64,000 bases of DNA from Hirsutella rhossiliensis (GCF_020360975.1 NW_025408684.1:62001-126000); one strand, 5' to 3'; positions 19,866-31,525 are shown, numbered from the stretch's first letter. Translations and numbers: made by a program. Notes: generated from the sequence alone by a model not told the origin.

Positions 19866-21015
19866 TATCGGGCGTGCGCCTTCTTGGACACCAGGTCCTG
19901 ATCCAAGATGACGGGCTTGATCGTTCCCGTTGATCCTTTTTTGGCGGACAGACATCACATCTCGTTGGTTTGCAAGCGAGCAAGCTACTCTTTGCCTGTG
20001 ACTTGTCCTAGAGCAAGGGGAAACTTTCTCATGGAAGGCGTGCTTGCTTTCCGCTGTGCCTGTGGTCCGAAACAAGGCTCTAACAAAAGCCCTGACTAGA
20101 ACCGGGTTCGCGCGCGGGAGCGGCAACACGTTCGCAGGAACATGTTTCTTTCCCGTTTCGGGCAAGCACGTGATCTCTCTTCTTCTCGCTCACTTACACT
20201 CTCTTTCTTTTTTTCTATGCAGTGTCCCAACGGCGCTGCGAGGTTGGCCCAAGCCCCTGAGTTCCCCCTTTTAACCCGAAAACTCCAAAACACGCTCGTC
20301 CAGCGCAGCCTCACCACGACTCAAGCCTCATCATCTTGTCGAAAAAGGAAGTCATAACCGAAGCAACGGCACACCAGAACCGACACGACGTCCTGCTAGG
20401 CAAGAAGTAGGCGTTTCCTTACTATCCGCCCAGCTTGGCGTGTTTCGAAAAGGGGGCTCTACTCATGCACGTCGTGATGGCCAGTTCAGTCTGGGGCTCA
20501 GCTCTCTTCCATCCGCCACCGCCGTATCGATCACCGGCTGTCTAGCCGTGACTAAGTCGTCGTCGCAAAATGAAACAGCACAACTACTCAAGGCGGTCCA
20601 CTCACTCACTCTCTCCTCACCCACTCTCTCCTCACCCACTCTCTCCTCATCCACTCACCCACCTCCTGTCAAGCTCAAACCCCTTTGTCACTTCCGTGAC
20701 ATGACTTTTATCTTTTCTTCTAGCTTCTCCCATGACCACGGGGAGGGGCCCTGTGGTCGTCGGCCGACGTCAAGGGTGCCCTGTGCTGTCAGCCCGTCTC
20801 CTCCTCGAGAGGAATTCGCCCCAGGCCCGCCTGACTCCCAAGTCTGGTAGGAGGAAGCTTCCCTGAGGAAACATGACTCTCTTTCACTCTCCGTGGCGGA
20901 CTCGTGCAAGACGCATCGCGTGTAACAGGCCGTTCTCCACCACTTGAGACTGGTGAGGCAACGGTGAAGCGGCTCTGTCGTCCGACGTTCCAACGTTCCG
21001 TACCTTGTCATCTGG
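19866..21015. other. Intergenic region upstream of the secreted-protein gene
   Basis: No gene is called. It contains a splice-acceptor-like string (tttttttctatgcag near 20218), a short open stretch ending SKKEVITEATAHQNRHDVL (about 20338-20395) of unknown origin, and a pyrimidine-rich tandem repeat of about 15 bp (cccactctctcctca, three units, about 20608-20650). CT-rich stretches like these are common in fungal promoters. Confidence 0.4.
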
Positions 21016-21021
21016 TATAAG
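21016..21021 (+). promoter_or_regulatory. Possible TATA element of the 21273 gene
   Basis: The string tataag lies about 250 bp upstream of the start codon and is followed by a CT-rich leader (21070-21240), a common fungal core-promoter arrangement. The assignment rests on position only. Confidence 0.35.
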
Positions 21022-21272
21022 TAAGAGCCCTCCCTCGGCCTCAAGTTGGATTCGAGACTTGGAGAGAACATTGCAATTTTATCTCGTGCTCTCTCCACTC
21101 CCGTACTACTTCGCGGCCTGGTGCCAGTCCTCTTTGCATTTTATACTTCTTTCTTTCCATCAAGGAAACGCCTGGGGCGTCGACTTCTCTTCCGGCTTGC
21201 ACCTTGTACCTATCTCTCTCTCTCAAGACTTGACCACGACGGCAAGCTTGCTATAGTCCCACCCCAGGCACC

Positions 21273-23278
21273 ATGGTCCGTCTATCTATCGCTTCCACGG
21301 TGGCTTGTGAGTAACCCTAAATCCCCTCCCCTCGGGAATGTTCATCCGAGAACTTCGGGCTAACTTGTCAATCACAGTGGCCTTGACCGCGTATGCCGCC
21401 GCGCCTGTCTTCACCGACCAAAAGGCTCTGGGCGCGCAGAAACAAGACCAGGTCGACAAGTCAGAGTGCAAGCTAGACAATGATTGCCAGTCCAAGTGCT
21501 GCGCCGTCCAATCCGACGGCAATAATAACATCTGCTCCACACGAGCGGATGCCGAGTCCAAAAAGGACGGGAAGATAGGATGCGAGGGCACTCTAGAGCA
21601 GAATGGCGGCGGCGGCGGGACAGGCGCCCAGGGCCAGGGCACCGGCCAGCAGAAGAACAAGAACGGCGGCAACGGCGACGGCGGCAACGGCAAAGCCGCC
21701 ACAGGCAACGGCAACGGCGGCAACGGCAACGGCGCCACCGGCAAAGCCGCCACAGGCAACGGCAACGGCGCCACCGGCAAAGCCGCCACCGGCAACGGCA
21801 ACGGCGCCACCGGCAAAGCCGCCACAGGCAACGGCAACGGCGGCAACGGCAACGGCGGCAACGGCAACGGCGGCAACGGCAACGGCGGCAACGGCAACGG
21901 CGGCAACGGCAACGGCGGCAACGGCAACGGCGGCAACGGCAACGGCGGCAACGGCAACGGCAACGGCGCCACCGGCAAAGCCGCCACCGGCAACGGCAAC
22001 GGCGCCACCGGCAAAGCCGCCACCGGCAACGGCAACGGCAACGCCGCCACCGCCAAAGCCGCCACAGGCAACGGCAACGGCAACGCCGCCAAAGCCGCCA
22101 CAGGCAACGGCAACGGCAACGGCGCCACCGCCAAAGCCGCCACAGGCAACGGCAACGGCGGCAACGGCAAAGCCGCCACCGGCAACGGCAACGGCGCCAC
22201 CGCCAAAGCCGCCACAGGCAACGGCAACGGCAACGGCGCCACCGCCAAAGCCGCCACAGGCAACGGCAACGGCAACGGCAACGGCGGCAACGGCAACGGC
22301 GCCACCGGCAAAGCCGCCACAGGCAACGGCAACGGCGCCACCGGCAAAGCCGCCACAGGCAACGGCAACGGCAACGGCGCCACCGGCAAAGCCGCCACCG
22401 GCAACGGCAACGGCAACGGCGCCACCGGCAAAGCCGCCACAGGCAACGGCAACGGCGGCGGCAACGGCAACGGCGGCAACGGCAAAGCCGCCACCGGCAA
22501 CGGCAACGGCAACGGCGCCACCGGCAAAGCCGCCACCGGCAACGGCAACGGCAACGGCGCCACCGGCAAAGCCGCCACAGGCAACGGCAACGGCGGCAAC
22601 GGCAACGGCGGCAACGGCAAAGCCGCCACCGGCAACGGCAACGGCAACGGCGCCACCGGCAAAGCCGCCACCGGCAACGGCAACGGCGCCACCGGCAAAG
22701 CCGCCACCGGCAACGGCAACGGCAACGGCAACGGCGCCAACGGCAAAGCCGCCACCGCCAAAGCCGCCACAGGCAACGGCAACGGCAACGGCGCCAAAGC
22801 CGCCACCGGCAACGGCAACGGCGCCAAAGCCGCAGCCGCCACAGGCAACGGCAACGGCGGCAACGGCAAAGCCGCCACCGGCAAAGCCGCCACAGGCAAC
22901 GGCAACGGCGCCACCGCCAAAGCCGCCACAGGCAACGGCAACGGCGCCAACGGCAACGGCGCCAACGGCAAAGCCGCCACAGGCAACGGCAACGGCAACG
23001 GCAACGGCGCCAACGGCAAAGCCGCCACCGGCAAAGCCGCCACAGGCAACGGCAACGGCAACGGCGCCAAAGCCGCCACCGGCAACGGCAACGGCGCCAA
23101 AGCCGCAGCCGCCACAGGCAACGGCAACGGCGGCAACGGCAAAGCCGCCACCGCCAAAGCCGCCACAGGCAACGGCAACGGCAACGGCGCCACCGGCAAA
23201 GCCGCCACAGGCAACGGCAACGGCAACGGCGCCAAAGCCGCCACAGGCAACGGCAACGGCGCCGGCGGCGTTCCCTGA
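21273..23278 (+). CDS. Secreted Cys-rich head plus giant Gly-Asn/Ala-Thr-Lys repeat protein
   Basis: I do not recognise a named family. The model has exon 1 at 21273-21306, a 71-bp intron (gtgagt at 21307, branch-like gctaac near 21359, cag at 21375-21377) and exon 2 at 21378-23278, giving about 645 residues. Splicing creates a clean signal peptide (MVRLSIASTVALALTAYAAA). A mature head of about 75 residues has the spacing C-x5-C-x3-CC-x10-C-x13-C (CKLDNDCQSKCC), reminiscent of small secreted disulfide-rich domains. About 560 residues follow, built only from short blocks such as GNGNGATGKAAT. The tail has no N-glycosylation sequons and no aromatic residues. Its Thr residues could be O-mannosylated and its Lys residues give positive charge. 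Codons in the repeat are fixed (GGC, AAC, GCC, ACC/ACA, AAA), indicating recent expansion. A cell-wall or matrix role is inference. Confidence 0.8.
21702..23265 (+). repeat. Hexamer-based coding minisatellite (ggcaac/gccacc)
   Basis: 1.56 kb made almost wholly of ggcaac, gccacc, ggcaaa and gccgcc blocks. The base composition leaves every reading frame on both strands open. The antisense and out-of-frame open frames here are by-products of that composition. Confidence 0.9.
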
Positions 23279-23426
23279 TATCGAAGTACCAGTGAACCGC
23301 TTTAGGCGTGAAAGCGTTGAGCCTGTTAGCTTCCTGACGTCTTTCACGCTTGTTATTGATCTCCGGGTGGCGATTGATGAATTTGGTGGACCGGTTGCGG
23401 CCCAATGTCTGCTTGTTGTACCTAGT
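23279..23426. other. 3' flank of the secreted-protein gene
   Basis: Probable 3' UTR and terminator region; no distinct polyadenylation signal was identified. Confidence 0.3.
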
Positions 23427-23626
23427 CAGGGTTCAAAGCCACTCCACGAATATCCACATATGGACTCACATGTGGATCCACATCAAATCCACTTCACTCC
23501 ACAAGACCCTGGCCACATGTGGAAACCGTGGAAATCGTGGAAATTGCGGATACCCTTCAAATAGAGCTGAGGTTACTAAGCAGCCTCCACCATTAAGTTA
23601 GTGGAGTGGAGTGGCTTTGAACCCTG
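23427..23626. mobile_element. 200-bp inverted-repeat miniature element
   Basis: The ends are 21-bp inverted repeats (cagggttcaaagccactccac and its complement). The CAGGG start is typical of hAT-type MITEs. The interior holds short palindromes around ccacatatgg and cacatgtgg. An 8-bp target duplication was not found (tacctagt versus gttgttaa). Confidence 0.6.
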
Positions 23627-23665
23627 GTTGTTAAGCAAGGGACTGGATACTCGGGAGCCAATAGA

Positions 23666-23710
23666 GGCGCGGACCCCCGCGCCTTTAAAGTCGGCGCGGA
23701 CGTCCGCGCC
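23666..23710. repeat. Two GC-rich 18-bp palindromes
   Basis: 23693-23710 (ggcgcggacgtccgcgcc) is a perfect palindrome. 23666-23683 is the same stem with a changed centre. They are spaced 27 bp apart. Confidence 0.7.
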
Positions 23711-23770
23711 TGTTATGTAAGCCCAGGCGGAAGATAGTCGGGCCGCCCCCTGACCTGTACTCTCCTTTTT

Positions 23771-24180
23771 AAGCAAAGCTGTAAATTTGTGCTACGAAGT
23801 GACGAAGTACACGCAGTGCGAAAATTCAGCGGAGCTTCTTTACTGAGCAAAAAGTGCGAAACTTTTATTAAGCAAAGCTGTAAATTTGTGCTACGAAGTG
23901 ACGAAGTACACGCAGTGCGAAAATTCAGCGGAGCTTCTTTACTGAGCAAAAAGTGCGAAACTTTTAGACCCACTTTGCTAACAGTTGCATTTTGATTGGA
24001 GCCCACTTCGAATACGTCTAGGTGATTGGTCAGATTTACCCAGACTTTACCCGTGAACTTTGTTGTGATTGGTTAGAGCCTATGTATACTGTCTGCAGTA
24101 GAAATTATTCACACCGTAAAAGACGCCTCTGATTGGTCTAAAGGTTTACCCGCACCTTTGCCATAGAACGTAGGGGCGCC
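23771..24180 (+). repeat. Left long inverted repeat of a composite element, with 99-bp tandem duplication
   Basis: The outer part is a 99-bp unit present twice in tandem (23771-23869, 23870-23967; identical over about 97 bp). The whole stretch to about 24180 is a diverged inverted match to 31186-31492, with shared blocks such as ttggtcagattta, gtatactgt, aggtttaccc and tttgccatag. Long inverted repeats of this length are typical of Mutator-like elements. Confidence 0.7.
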
Positions 24181-24252
24181 CGGAGGACCTAATTTCCTCT
24201 TGAAAACCTCGATTCCTATCCTTTGACATTGATCTTCTGATATGACATCTAC

Positions 24253-27200
24253 ATGCCGTCTCCTCATCCTCCTACGTGGGGTCCTCCTACGGGGGAGCCT
24301 CCTTCGGGGGAGCTTCTTCCCGATCGTCTTTGCATTCAATGCAACCAGTTCAAGCAAGACGATCAATTCATTCACCTGATTGACCCATCTAAGCGCACTA
24401 GAAAATGTCTCCCCTGTCGTCGGGTTCATAATCGTCCTGTGTGTGTCTCTTCTTGCCTCTCAATTCGTTCGTCTGTTGATCTTCACTTAGGCTCAACGCA
24501 TCCCAACAATCCATAAGCGACACGCAAGCCTAGATATCCAGAGTCCAACGGCGCGTAGGCCTACCGCACCCCAGACATCGTCTTCGGCTTCGCCTGCTCT
24601 GCCTCCTCTGCAGCCTCGTCCTTCGTTTTCTCCTGGCGTGCCTCCGCTACGCTTACCTCCACTACAGCATCGCCCTCGGTTCTTTCGTCGGGGCATTCGG
24701 CCAGAAGATAGTCCAGGCCATGCAACGGCACACGCCCGCCAGGTTACTATCAGTCGACGTCATCGTATGGAGAGACGGCAAGGCCATGAGCCATCCGCAA
24801 CGCCAGGCACCTCCCAGTTGCTTTCTATGCAGCCGGCCCCGTCGTCTCCTGCTCTCTCTATCCCGCGGTTAGCAACACATTCTCATATCTCTTATCCGAT
24901 GTCAAGCAGCCCTTCCAACGTGTCGTCTCCAGCCTCTTCTGCTTTCACAGCAGGCGATTTGAATCTGCATCCGGTTCCTCGCATTGGCCTTTCTGCTCCT
25001 GCAAGCCTACAATCTATCCAATGCGACGAGGCCGATGAAGACGTTCCTCCTTTGGACATCGTTGGACCGTTTGCCGGCGATCTCAACGCACAGGCCATTT
25101 CTCAGAGTGATCAGGACCTCCTCAATCTGTGGAACGACAAGCTTGACTCTGAGTCTCTTGAGTACTGCAGTCGATGCAAGGAGTCCTGGTTCAACATGGT
25201 CCTTGTAAATGATGTCTGTTCTGCCTGCCGTCGTCGTGACGCCGATGGGAAAAGGCAGCCTCACGAACCTTTCCTCTTCTCCGAAGAAAATAACCTGGAT
25301 CTCGGCAGCGTTCCCAACGAGCTCCCAGAGCTATCCCAAGTCGAGGAGATGCTCATTGCGCGGGTGCATGTCCACATCCAGGTTTTCCAGTACCGTGGCC
25401 AGCAGTATAAGTATCGTGGTCATGTCATTAACTTCTTACGGGATATTGGCCACGTCTATACGCAGCTTCCTCTTCTGCCGCGCGAATTGGACATCATCAT
25501 AATACGCCCACGGGATTCAACGAACCAGCCACACGTCGTCCGGCAGTTTCGACGTCAATTCCGTGTTAGGCAAGGTCACATTCGCGTCTGGCTTGAACAC
25601 CTTCAACTCAACCACCCTGGCTATCGAGATATCATCATTGACGCTGAGCGCCTAAGTCAGCTACCAAACGACGGTGATGTGGTTGATCAAATGCTTGCCG
25701 AGGAAGTCGATGTGCCTGAGGGCGTGCAAGCAGAGCAACATCCTATAGAGCACCCTGACCCTGAGGCCGTTGAGGATGCCGATGCAGCTGGCATTGATGA
25801 CTACGATGCAGCAGCAATCCCAAACTTCATTGCAGCGCAGGCTGACCTTGAGCGTCTCCGGGCTCAGCTTGAGGATCACGAACCCGTACCGCCCGAGCAG
25901 ATCCCTCTGCGCCAGGCCCACATCGAGATGCCTAATATCCGGTCTACACCTCTCAATGAGTTCAATCGTTCCCAGCCTCTGCTGTCTCTCGCCTTTCCTA
26001 CCCTCTACCCTACTGGGCAGGCAGACTTCGTGGCGCCTCGTCAGAGGACAATTCGGTACGATGAGTATATCGCACACGCCGTGAGATACCATGATGGCCG
26101 TTTTGCTACGCATCCACGCTTTCGATATGTTGCTTTTAACACACTCATGCGCCAACAAGTTAACTCTCGCAGTTCCTTCTTTCTGAAGAGGCCTGGCCTG
26201 CAGCAGCAAGTTGACATGGATGAACTACGCAATGCCTTTGAGGAAGATACCCCAGAATCTCGCGCACTGTTGAGCTCTATTGTGCGCTTCTCAAGCAGCT
26301 TGAAAGGCACACGAGCTTACTGGGGCGGCCAGAGACATCAGCTTGAGGCCATCGTCCACGGCCTTACCTGTCCTGGTGTCTTCCTCACCTTCTCAGCTGC
26401 TGACCTTCACTGGGATAGCCTCCAGAGACACATGCCGTCATATGTTGAATGGCGTGAGGCTGATGGCCGTGGTAAGGGTGCTATTGCGTTCCGGAATCTC
26501 CTTGAAAACCCTCATATCGCAGCATATCACTTTCACAGCCGTTTTACTAGCTTCCTTAAGATAGTATCGATGCCAAAGTTCAACATTACCGACTATTGGT
26601 TTCGCTACGAATGGCAGGCCCGTGGCAGCACGCATGTGCACGGCCTTTATTGGGTTAGGGATACACCAAAGCCTGATATGTCTACTCTCGAAGGCAAAGC
26701 TGAGTTTGCCCGGTTCTGGGCCCCTTATGTCTCTGCCATTAACCCAGAGCCCCTTCGTGTGATGCAGCAAGGCGACGCAAATCCATTGGTACTAGTCCGA
26801 CCGCCGCGTACTTTCCAGTTCCTCGCTGAGGTTGTTAATCGCGTACAACGCCATCGTTGTTCTGAGCTCTATTGCTTGCGACACCGCCGACTGCCTGACA
26901 ACTCTCTGTCAAGGGAAAAGCTATGTCGATTCCACTTCCCTCGCGCCTCCCATGCCGAGGCCCACGTCACACATGGCCTTAACCCGACATTCCTTGTGTA
27001 TGATGGCGCACGCAACGACCCTCTGCTTAACAACTTCAATCCCCTTTTGGCTATTGGCTGGCTTGCAAATCATGACATTTCCCCCTGCACCTCCTTTCAT
27101 GCAGTTGTTAACTATCTCGGCAAGTACTGCTCTAAAGCTGAGAAGCAGACGGAGAGCTACCGCGACGTCGCCAGGGCCATCTTGCCTAGAGTCAATGCAC

Positions 27201-29471
27201 GACAGGGTCTCGTCAGCTTCGTCGCCAAGTTCATGAACAAGCTTACGGCTGAGCGTGACTGGTCTGCTATGGAGATTAACCACCTGCTGCTCAGCCTACC
27301 ACTCCAGCAAAGCACGAGGACTGTACGATCGGTTGACTGCCGCCCCCCTCAAGAGCAATGGCAGGCAGCTATTGTAGATGAAGCTGCTGATGGTATTCGG
27401 GCCTCAAGGAATATATATCAGAAATACCTCGCTCGCAACGATCAATGGGCGCAGTTGACCTACTTTGAGCTTCTCACCAAAGTTGACTTTACACGCCCGG
27501 CAGCCTGGCACCACTACAGCCGAGCCCCTGACCGTGTGTTGAGCTATTTCCCTCGGTACAAGGCCCTCCGCGGTAACGAGCAGTACGAGGACTTTTGTCG
27601 TGTCAAGTTAACCTCCACCATCCTCATCGCGACCCTCAGGAACTCAAAGAGGTAGATGGCGCCCTTTTCGACACCTTCTCTGGGGCATACGACCATTGCT
27701 CTGCTGTCCACGACGTTCATCCAGACGACTACTACGGGGACCTCCTCCTCCAGTCGAAGAGGAATTCCAGGAAGAACCGCGTAACGAGGAAGATGTTGCG
27801 GCTGAGGGTTGGGAAGAGCTTGCTGCAGTGCTTCCAAATCGTGGTCCAGATGAAGATGACATTGACTTACTGGGAATCGCGATTTTGACCTTGCTCACGA
27901 TTGGCAGCCCTACATTGGCAAGTATCCGGATTTAGCCATTCTGGGGCATGACTATTGGAAGGAGCTTAAAGCTTCACACCCCCTAGGCAACAACCAAGAT
28001 GATGTCCCTGATGGCCTCTTTGATCAGCTTAACGTCGAGCAGCGCACTGTGTTTGACCTATTTACTCGACATCTTGAGAAGGCTCTCGACCCTCAACAGC
28101 CAAACCCGGCACCGCTCCTTGTGCAGGTAGACGGAGAAGGCGGCACAGGTAAATCCTTTATGATCAGAGCGCTCTGTGCACGTCTTGGGCAGCTATCTCC
28201 AACCTGCTTCGCTCGGGCTGCCCCTACCGGTGTGGCTGCTAATGCAATTGGCGGCGTTACACTACACTCCTTCTACGACTCCCTCTTACCAAGTCTTCAA
28301 CGGAGCTGCCGTTGCTAGGCCCTACAGACATTGCCAACCTACAGTCAAAGCTACGCAACCTCCGCTACCTCATTATCGACGAGAAGTCAATGATTGGCTT
28401 GCGTACTTTTGGCTACATTGATAGCCGCCTCCGACAAATATTTCCCGAATATCAAGACACCTTTTTCGGCGGCCGTAGCGTTTTGTCGCTCGGCGACTTC
28501 TACCAGCTTCCACCTGTTATGGAGAAGCCGCTCTTTACTACGTCTATGCTCACGGCTTTACCTGATATCAATGGCCGCAATGCCTACCTGGCATTCGACA
28601 AGACAGTTGTGTTACGACAAGTGTTGCGTCAGCAGGGCGAAGAGCAGGCTCCTTTCGCACTGCTCTTCAGAGCCTACGTATAAATGCTCCTACTGTCCTA
28701 GACTGGGAGCTGCTCTGCACCCGCGTCCAGGCCAATCTGACCTTAGCCGAGGTTACGTGCTTTGACGGGGCAGTACGCATCTACACAACGAATGCCCAGG
28801 TCCGCGAGTTCAATAGGGATCATATGGAACGCCTAGCTGTGCCTTGCATACAGGTTCGGGCAACAAATGTCGGTCCAAAAGCCGCCGAAGCTGACTCTAT
28901 GACTGCTGGCAACTTACATAACCAGTTACCCATTTGCATTGGGGCAAGAGTTATGTTGACTGAGAACGTCTGGACTGATGTTAGCCTTGTTAATGGTGCA
29001 CTGGGGACCATATATGACTTTGCCTATGAGGATCACGTACAGGATCCTCAAGCTCATCATCCCTTTGTCATTATGGTCCGCTTCGATCGCTATACCGGCC
29101 CCCCTTATTTCGACGACCCTGAGCTAGCCAACGTCCAGCCTATCTTTCGCTCCTGGCGGGACTTCATCAAGGGTAGTATGCCCTGCTCTCGCACTCAGTT
29201 TCCCTTGACAATTGCATATAGCATCACTGTGCACAAGGCACAGGGTGCTACGCTTGAATGGGTTGTTGCCGATATATCCCATCGCGATTTCCAGTCTGGC
29301 CTCACCTACGTCGCCGTCTCGCGCGCCAAGACGTTGAATGGCATCATGTTTGATGCGTCCTTTGATCTCAATGATATCCGGCGTCGCACGGATGGCTCTA
29401 TGGCTGCTCGGGCTGCTGACGCTGCCCGGCGTGCTGGCCAGGTTGTGACTGCCCAGGAAGCATTGAATTGA
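24253..29471 (+). pseudogene. Helitron Rep-helicase (Helitron 1), several frameshifts
   Basis: This is a rolling-circle transposase fused to a PIF1 helicase. In order: an N-terminal Cys-rich segment (CIQCNQFKQDDQF...CLPCRR, 24325-24420); a second CSRC...CSACRR cluster (about 25166-25230); the conserved region PELSQVEEMLIARVHVHIQV (about 25325); the Helitron-like N domain (NEFNRSQPLLSLAFPTLYP); the HUH motif RGSTHVHGLYW (about 26620-26655); and the tyrosine motif NYLGKYCSKAEK (about 27107). The helicase has Walker A GEGGTGKS (about 28135), IIDEKSM (about 28373), GDFYQLPPV and the final TYVAVSRAKTLNGIMF (about 29305). The main frame 24638-27655 is 1,005 codons. Shifts near 27640, 27760, 27880, 28310 and 28650 break the helicase half. 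It lies inside long inverted repeats together with a MULE fragment. Confidence 0.85.
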
Positions 29472-30037
29472 CTGGTCATACATTCGCCTGCTTGCAGCAA
29501 CTCTCAATGTGACAATTTGGCTCTCTTATGGGTCAGCAACAACGGGGATGGGGTTTTCTCTAACTGAGAGTCTGAGCCATTTGATCATATGCACAGGAGC
29601 GAACAGGAGCCTTTTGGATGACGATTAATAAGGGGAATTGCTGGCTTGCTTGCAATCCTCTCCAAGCACAGCCTTCGTAGCACATAAATTTACAGCTTTG
29701 CTTACTCCTGTGACGGCGTATTCGGCGGCAACCCAGGTATCTTCTATTGCATGTGGCAAACTGTCGCACAGAGAGCCAGCCTCATATAGCATACCATCTG
29801 CGCTCAGAGTAGTTGTCCGCGGAAGCGATGCTATAATCCGCATATTAAGGTCGAGCGCCTGCATGCGTGGTGCTTGGACCCCATTGAGGCCAAAGCTCAA
29901 ACGCAGGCTGCATTAAACCTCGCAGGCGGCCTCGGTTACAAGGGTTCTGCACCACAAAGCAGGAGTTTCCTTTCCTTTGTGTATAAAGAGCTGCTCACTG
30001 TCGTGCACTACAGCTAGCTCTTCAAGATAATTCCAAT
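29472..30037. other. Spacer between Helitron and MULE, with an inverted end-repeat copy
   Basis: 29673-29740 is an inverted copy of the block repeated at 30776-30856 and 31065-31146. The rest (to 30037) is probably leader of the MULE gene; cttcaagataattccaat directly precedes its ATG. Confidence 0.5.
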
Positions 30038-30778
30038 ATGGGGCTTACTGAATTCCCTGACGATTGCCTTCCTCCTGAGGGCCAATTCGACTCGCGAGAG
30101 TCTCTTCTTGCCTCAATTAATGCGTGGGCGGCTCCAAGAGGCTATGCCTTCACCACAGGCAAGTCCACGAGAGACCCGCGGTCCGGAAGACGCACAGTCA
30201 TATTTGCCTGCGATCGTGGAGGTAGACTTGGGGCTCATACAAGCAAGGACCAGAAGCCAGCTGATCGGCAACGGTCTACAAGCTCCCGTATCACTGGATG
30301 CCAGTTTTCCATCAATGCGAAAGAGAGCCTTGATAAGTCGTACTGGTATGTCAGGCATCGCCCAGGCGAGGAGAAGTCGGTCCACAACCATGAGCCCAGT
30401 CTGCATATTACAGCACATCCAGCTCATCGTGCCCTCTCCTCAACTGACCAGTCAGCTATTGGGAACCTCTCAAGCGCTGGCATAGCACCAAAGGATATCC
30501 GGACATATATGCGCCAGAGCTCTCAGACTGCCCAAGGAGCGACACAGCAAGACATATATAACTGTATCGCACAGCGCAGACGAGAGCTCCTTGCTGGCCA
30601 GAGCACAATGCATGCCCTTGCCAATGAGCTTGACAACGAGGGGTTCCAGAGCCGCATACAGCTTGATCATGATGGCCGAGTCACAGCAGTCTTATTCGCA
30701 CACCCAGCGTCTCTAGGATACCTCAACGCATACCCAGAATTACTACTGCTAGACTGCACATACAAGACGAACAAATAA
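30038..30778 (+). pseudogene. MULE (FAR1-type) transposase, N-terminal part only
   Basis: 246 codons encode the DNA-binding half of a Mutator-like transposase. The FAR1/WRKY-GCM1-type zinc finger ligands are visible as ACDRGG (about 30207), TGCQFSI (about 30296) and VHNHEPS (about 30383). They are followed by a helical region and the start of the catalytic domain (LLLLDCTYKTNK), whose D is the first acidic residue of the MULE DDE core. The frame ends exactly where an 81-bp repeat begins (30776), so the remaining catalytic domain is lost. It sits just inside the right long inverted repeat. FAR1-type MULEs usually have such long ends, so the inverted repeats probably belong to this element. Confidence 0.8.
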
Positions 30779-31146
30779 AATACCTGGGTTGCCGCCGAAT
30801 ACGCCGTCACAGGAGTAAGCAAAGCTGTAAATTCTGTGCTACGAAGATGCAACAATTAGGGCTGATATTTGAAGATTTTGAAGTCGAATCGGCCTCGGGA
30901 CCCTTGAATTGAATGAAGCCGAATCGGGTAAGGTCTTCAAATTCGATGAATCAAAAATCAGGAGTCTTCATTCAATTCATTCATCAAAATCTTGAATGAA
31001 TGGCGATATGGTCGAAATATACGGTGAAAAAAAAAGGATAACCCCGCTTCGCAGCTGCCACTGGTAAAATACCTGGGTTGCCGCCGAATACGCCGTCACA
31101 GGAGTAAGCAAAGCTGTAAATATCTGTGCTACGAAGATGCAACAAT
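30776..31146 (+). repeat. 81-bp direct repeats enclosing a 208-bp AT-rich segment
   Basis: 30776-30856 and 31065-31146 are near-identical (aaatacctgggttgccgcc ... gctacgaagatgcaacaat). Between them lies an AT-rich segment with repeated gaattgaat/cattcaattcattc strings, similar in style to the sequence at 35750-35880 beside the hAT gene. A third, inverted copy lies at 29673-29740. Confidence 0.6.
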
Positions 31147-31185
31147 GCATTGATGTAATGCGCGCTGTGAGGTTCTGTTGCGGCA

Positions 31186-31492
31186 AAGGTGGGGGTAAAC
31201 TTCCCTATGGCAAAGCAACGGGTAAACCTTTTGGGCCAATCAGAAGCGTTTCGTACGGTACGAATAATTCTACGGCGTACAGTATACATTTGGCTCTGAC
31301 CAATCATAACGTAGTCACGGGTGATCCACGGTTAAATCTGACCAATGATGGTTCTGTAAATTAATAGTAAGGCCAATTAAAACGCTGTGCTAGGAAAAAG
31401 TGGTCCCCCAGAAAACCTGCTTAAAGAAGCTCCGCTGAATTGCGCACTGCGTGTACTTCGTCACTTTGTAGCACAATTTACAGCTTCGCTTA
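31186..31492 (-). repeat. Right long inverted repeat of the composite element
   Basis: Inverted and diverged match to 23771-24180, ending in agcttcgctt. Together the two bound a 7.7-kb block containing Helitron 1 and the MULE fragment. No 8-10 bp target duplication was found. Confidence 0.65.
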
Positions 31493-31525
31493 AAAATCCC
31501 AGTGGATTGGGAGTGGGGTAGTTAG

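Noticed and set aside
20440..20850. 136-codon open frame upstream of the secreted gene
   Set aside because: Low-complexity Ser/Thr/Leu composition from a CT-rich tandem repeat, with no homology or splice support. More likely promoter/leader.
21411..23564. Long open frames on both strands over the ggcaac repeat (500-660 codons each)
   Set aside because: They arise because the repeat contains no stop codons in any frame. Only one frame has a signal peptide, an intron and a Cys-rich head.
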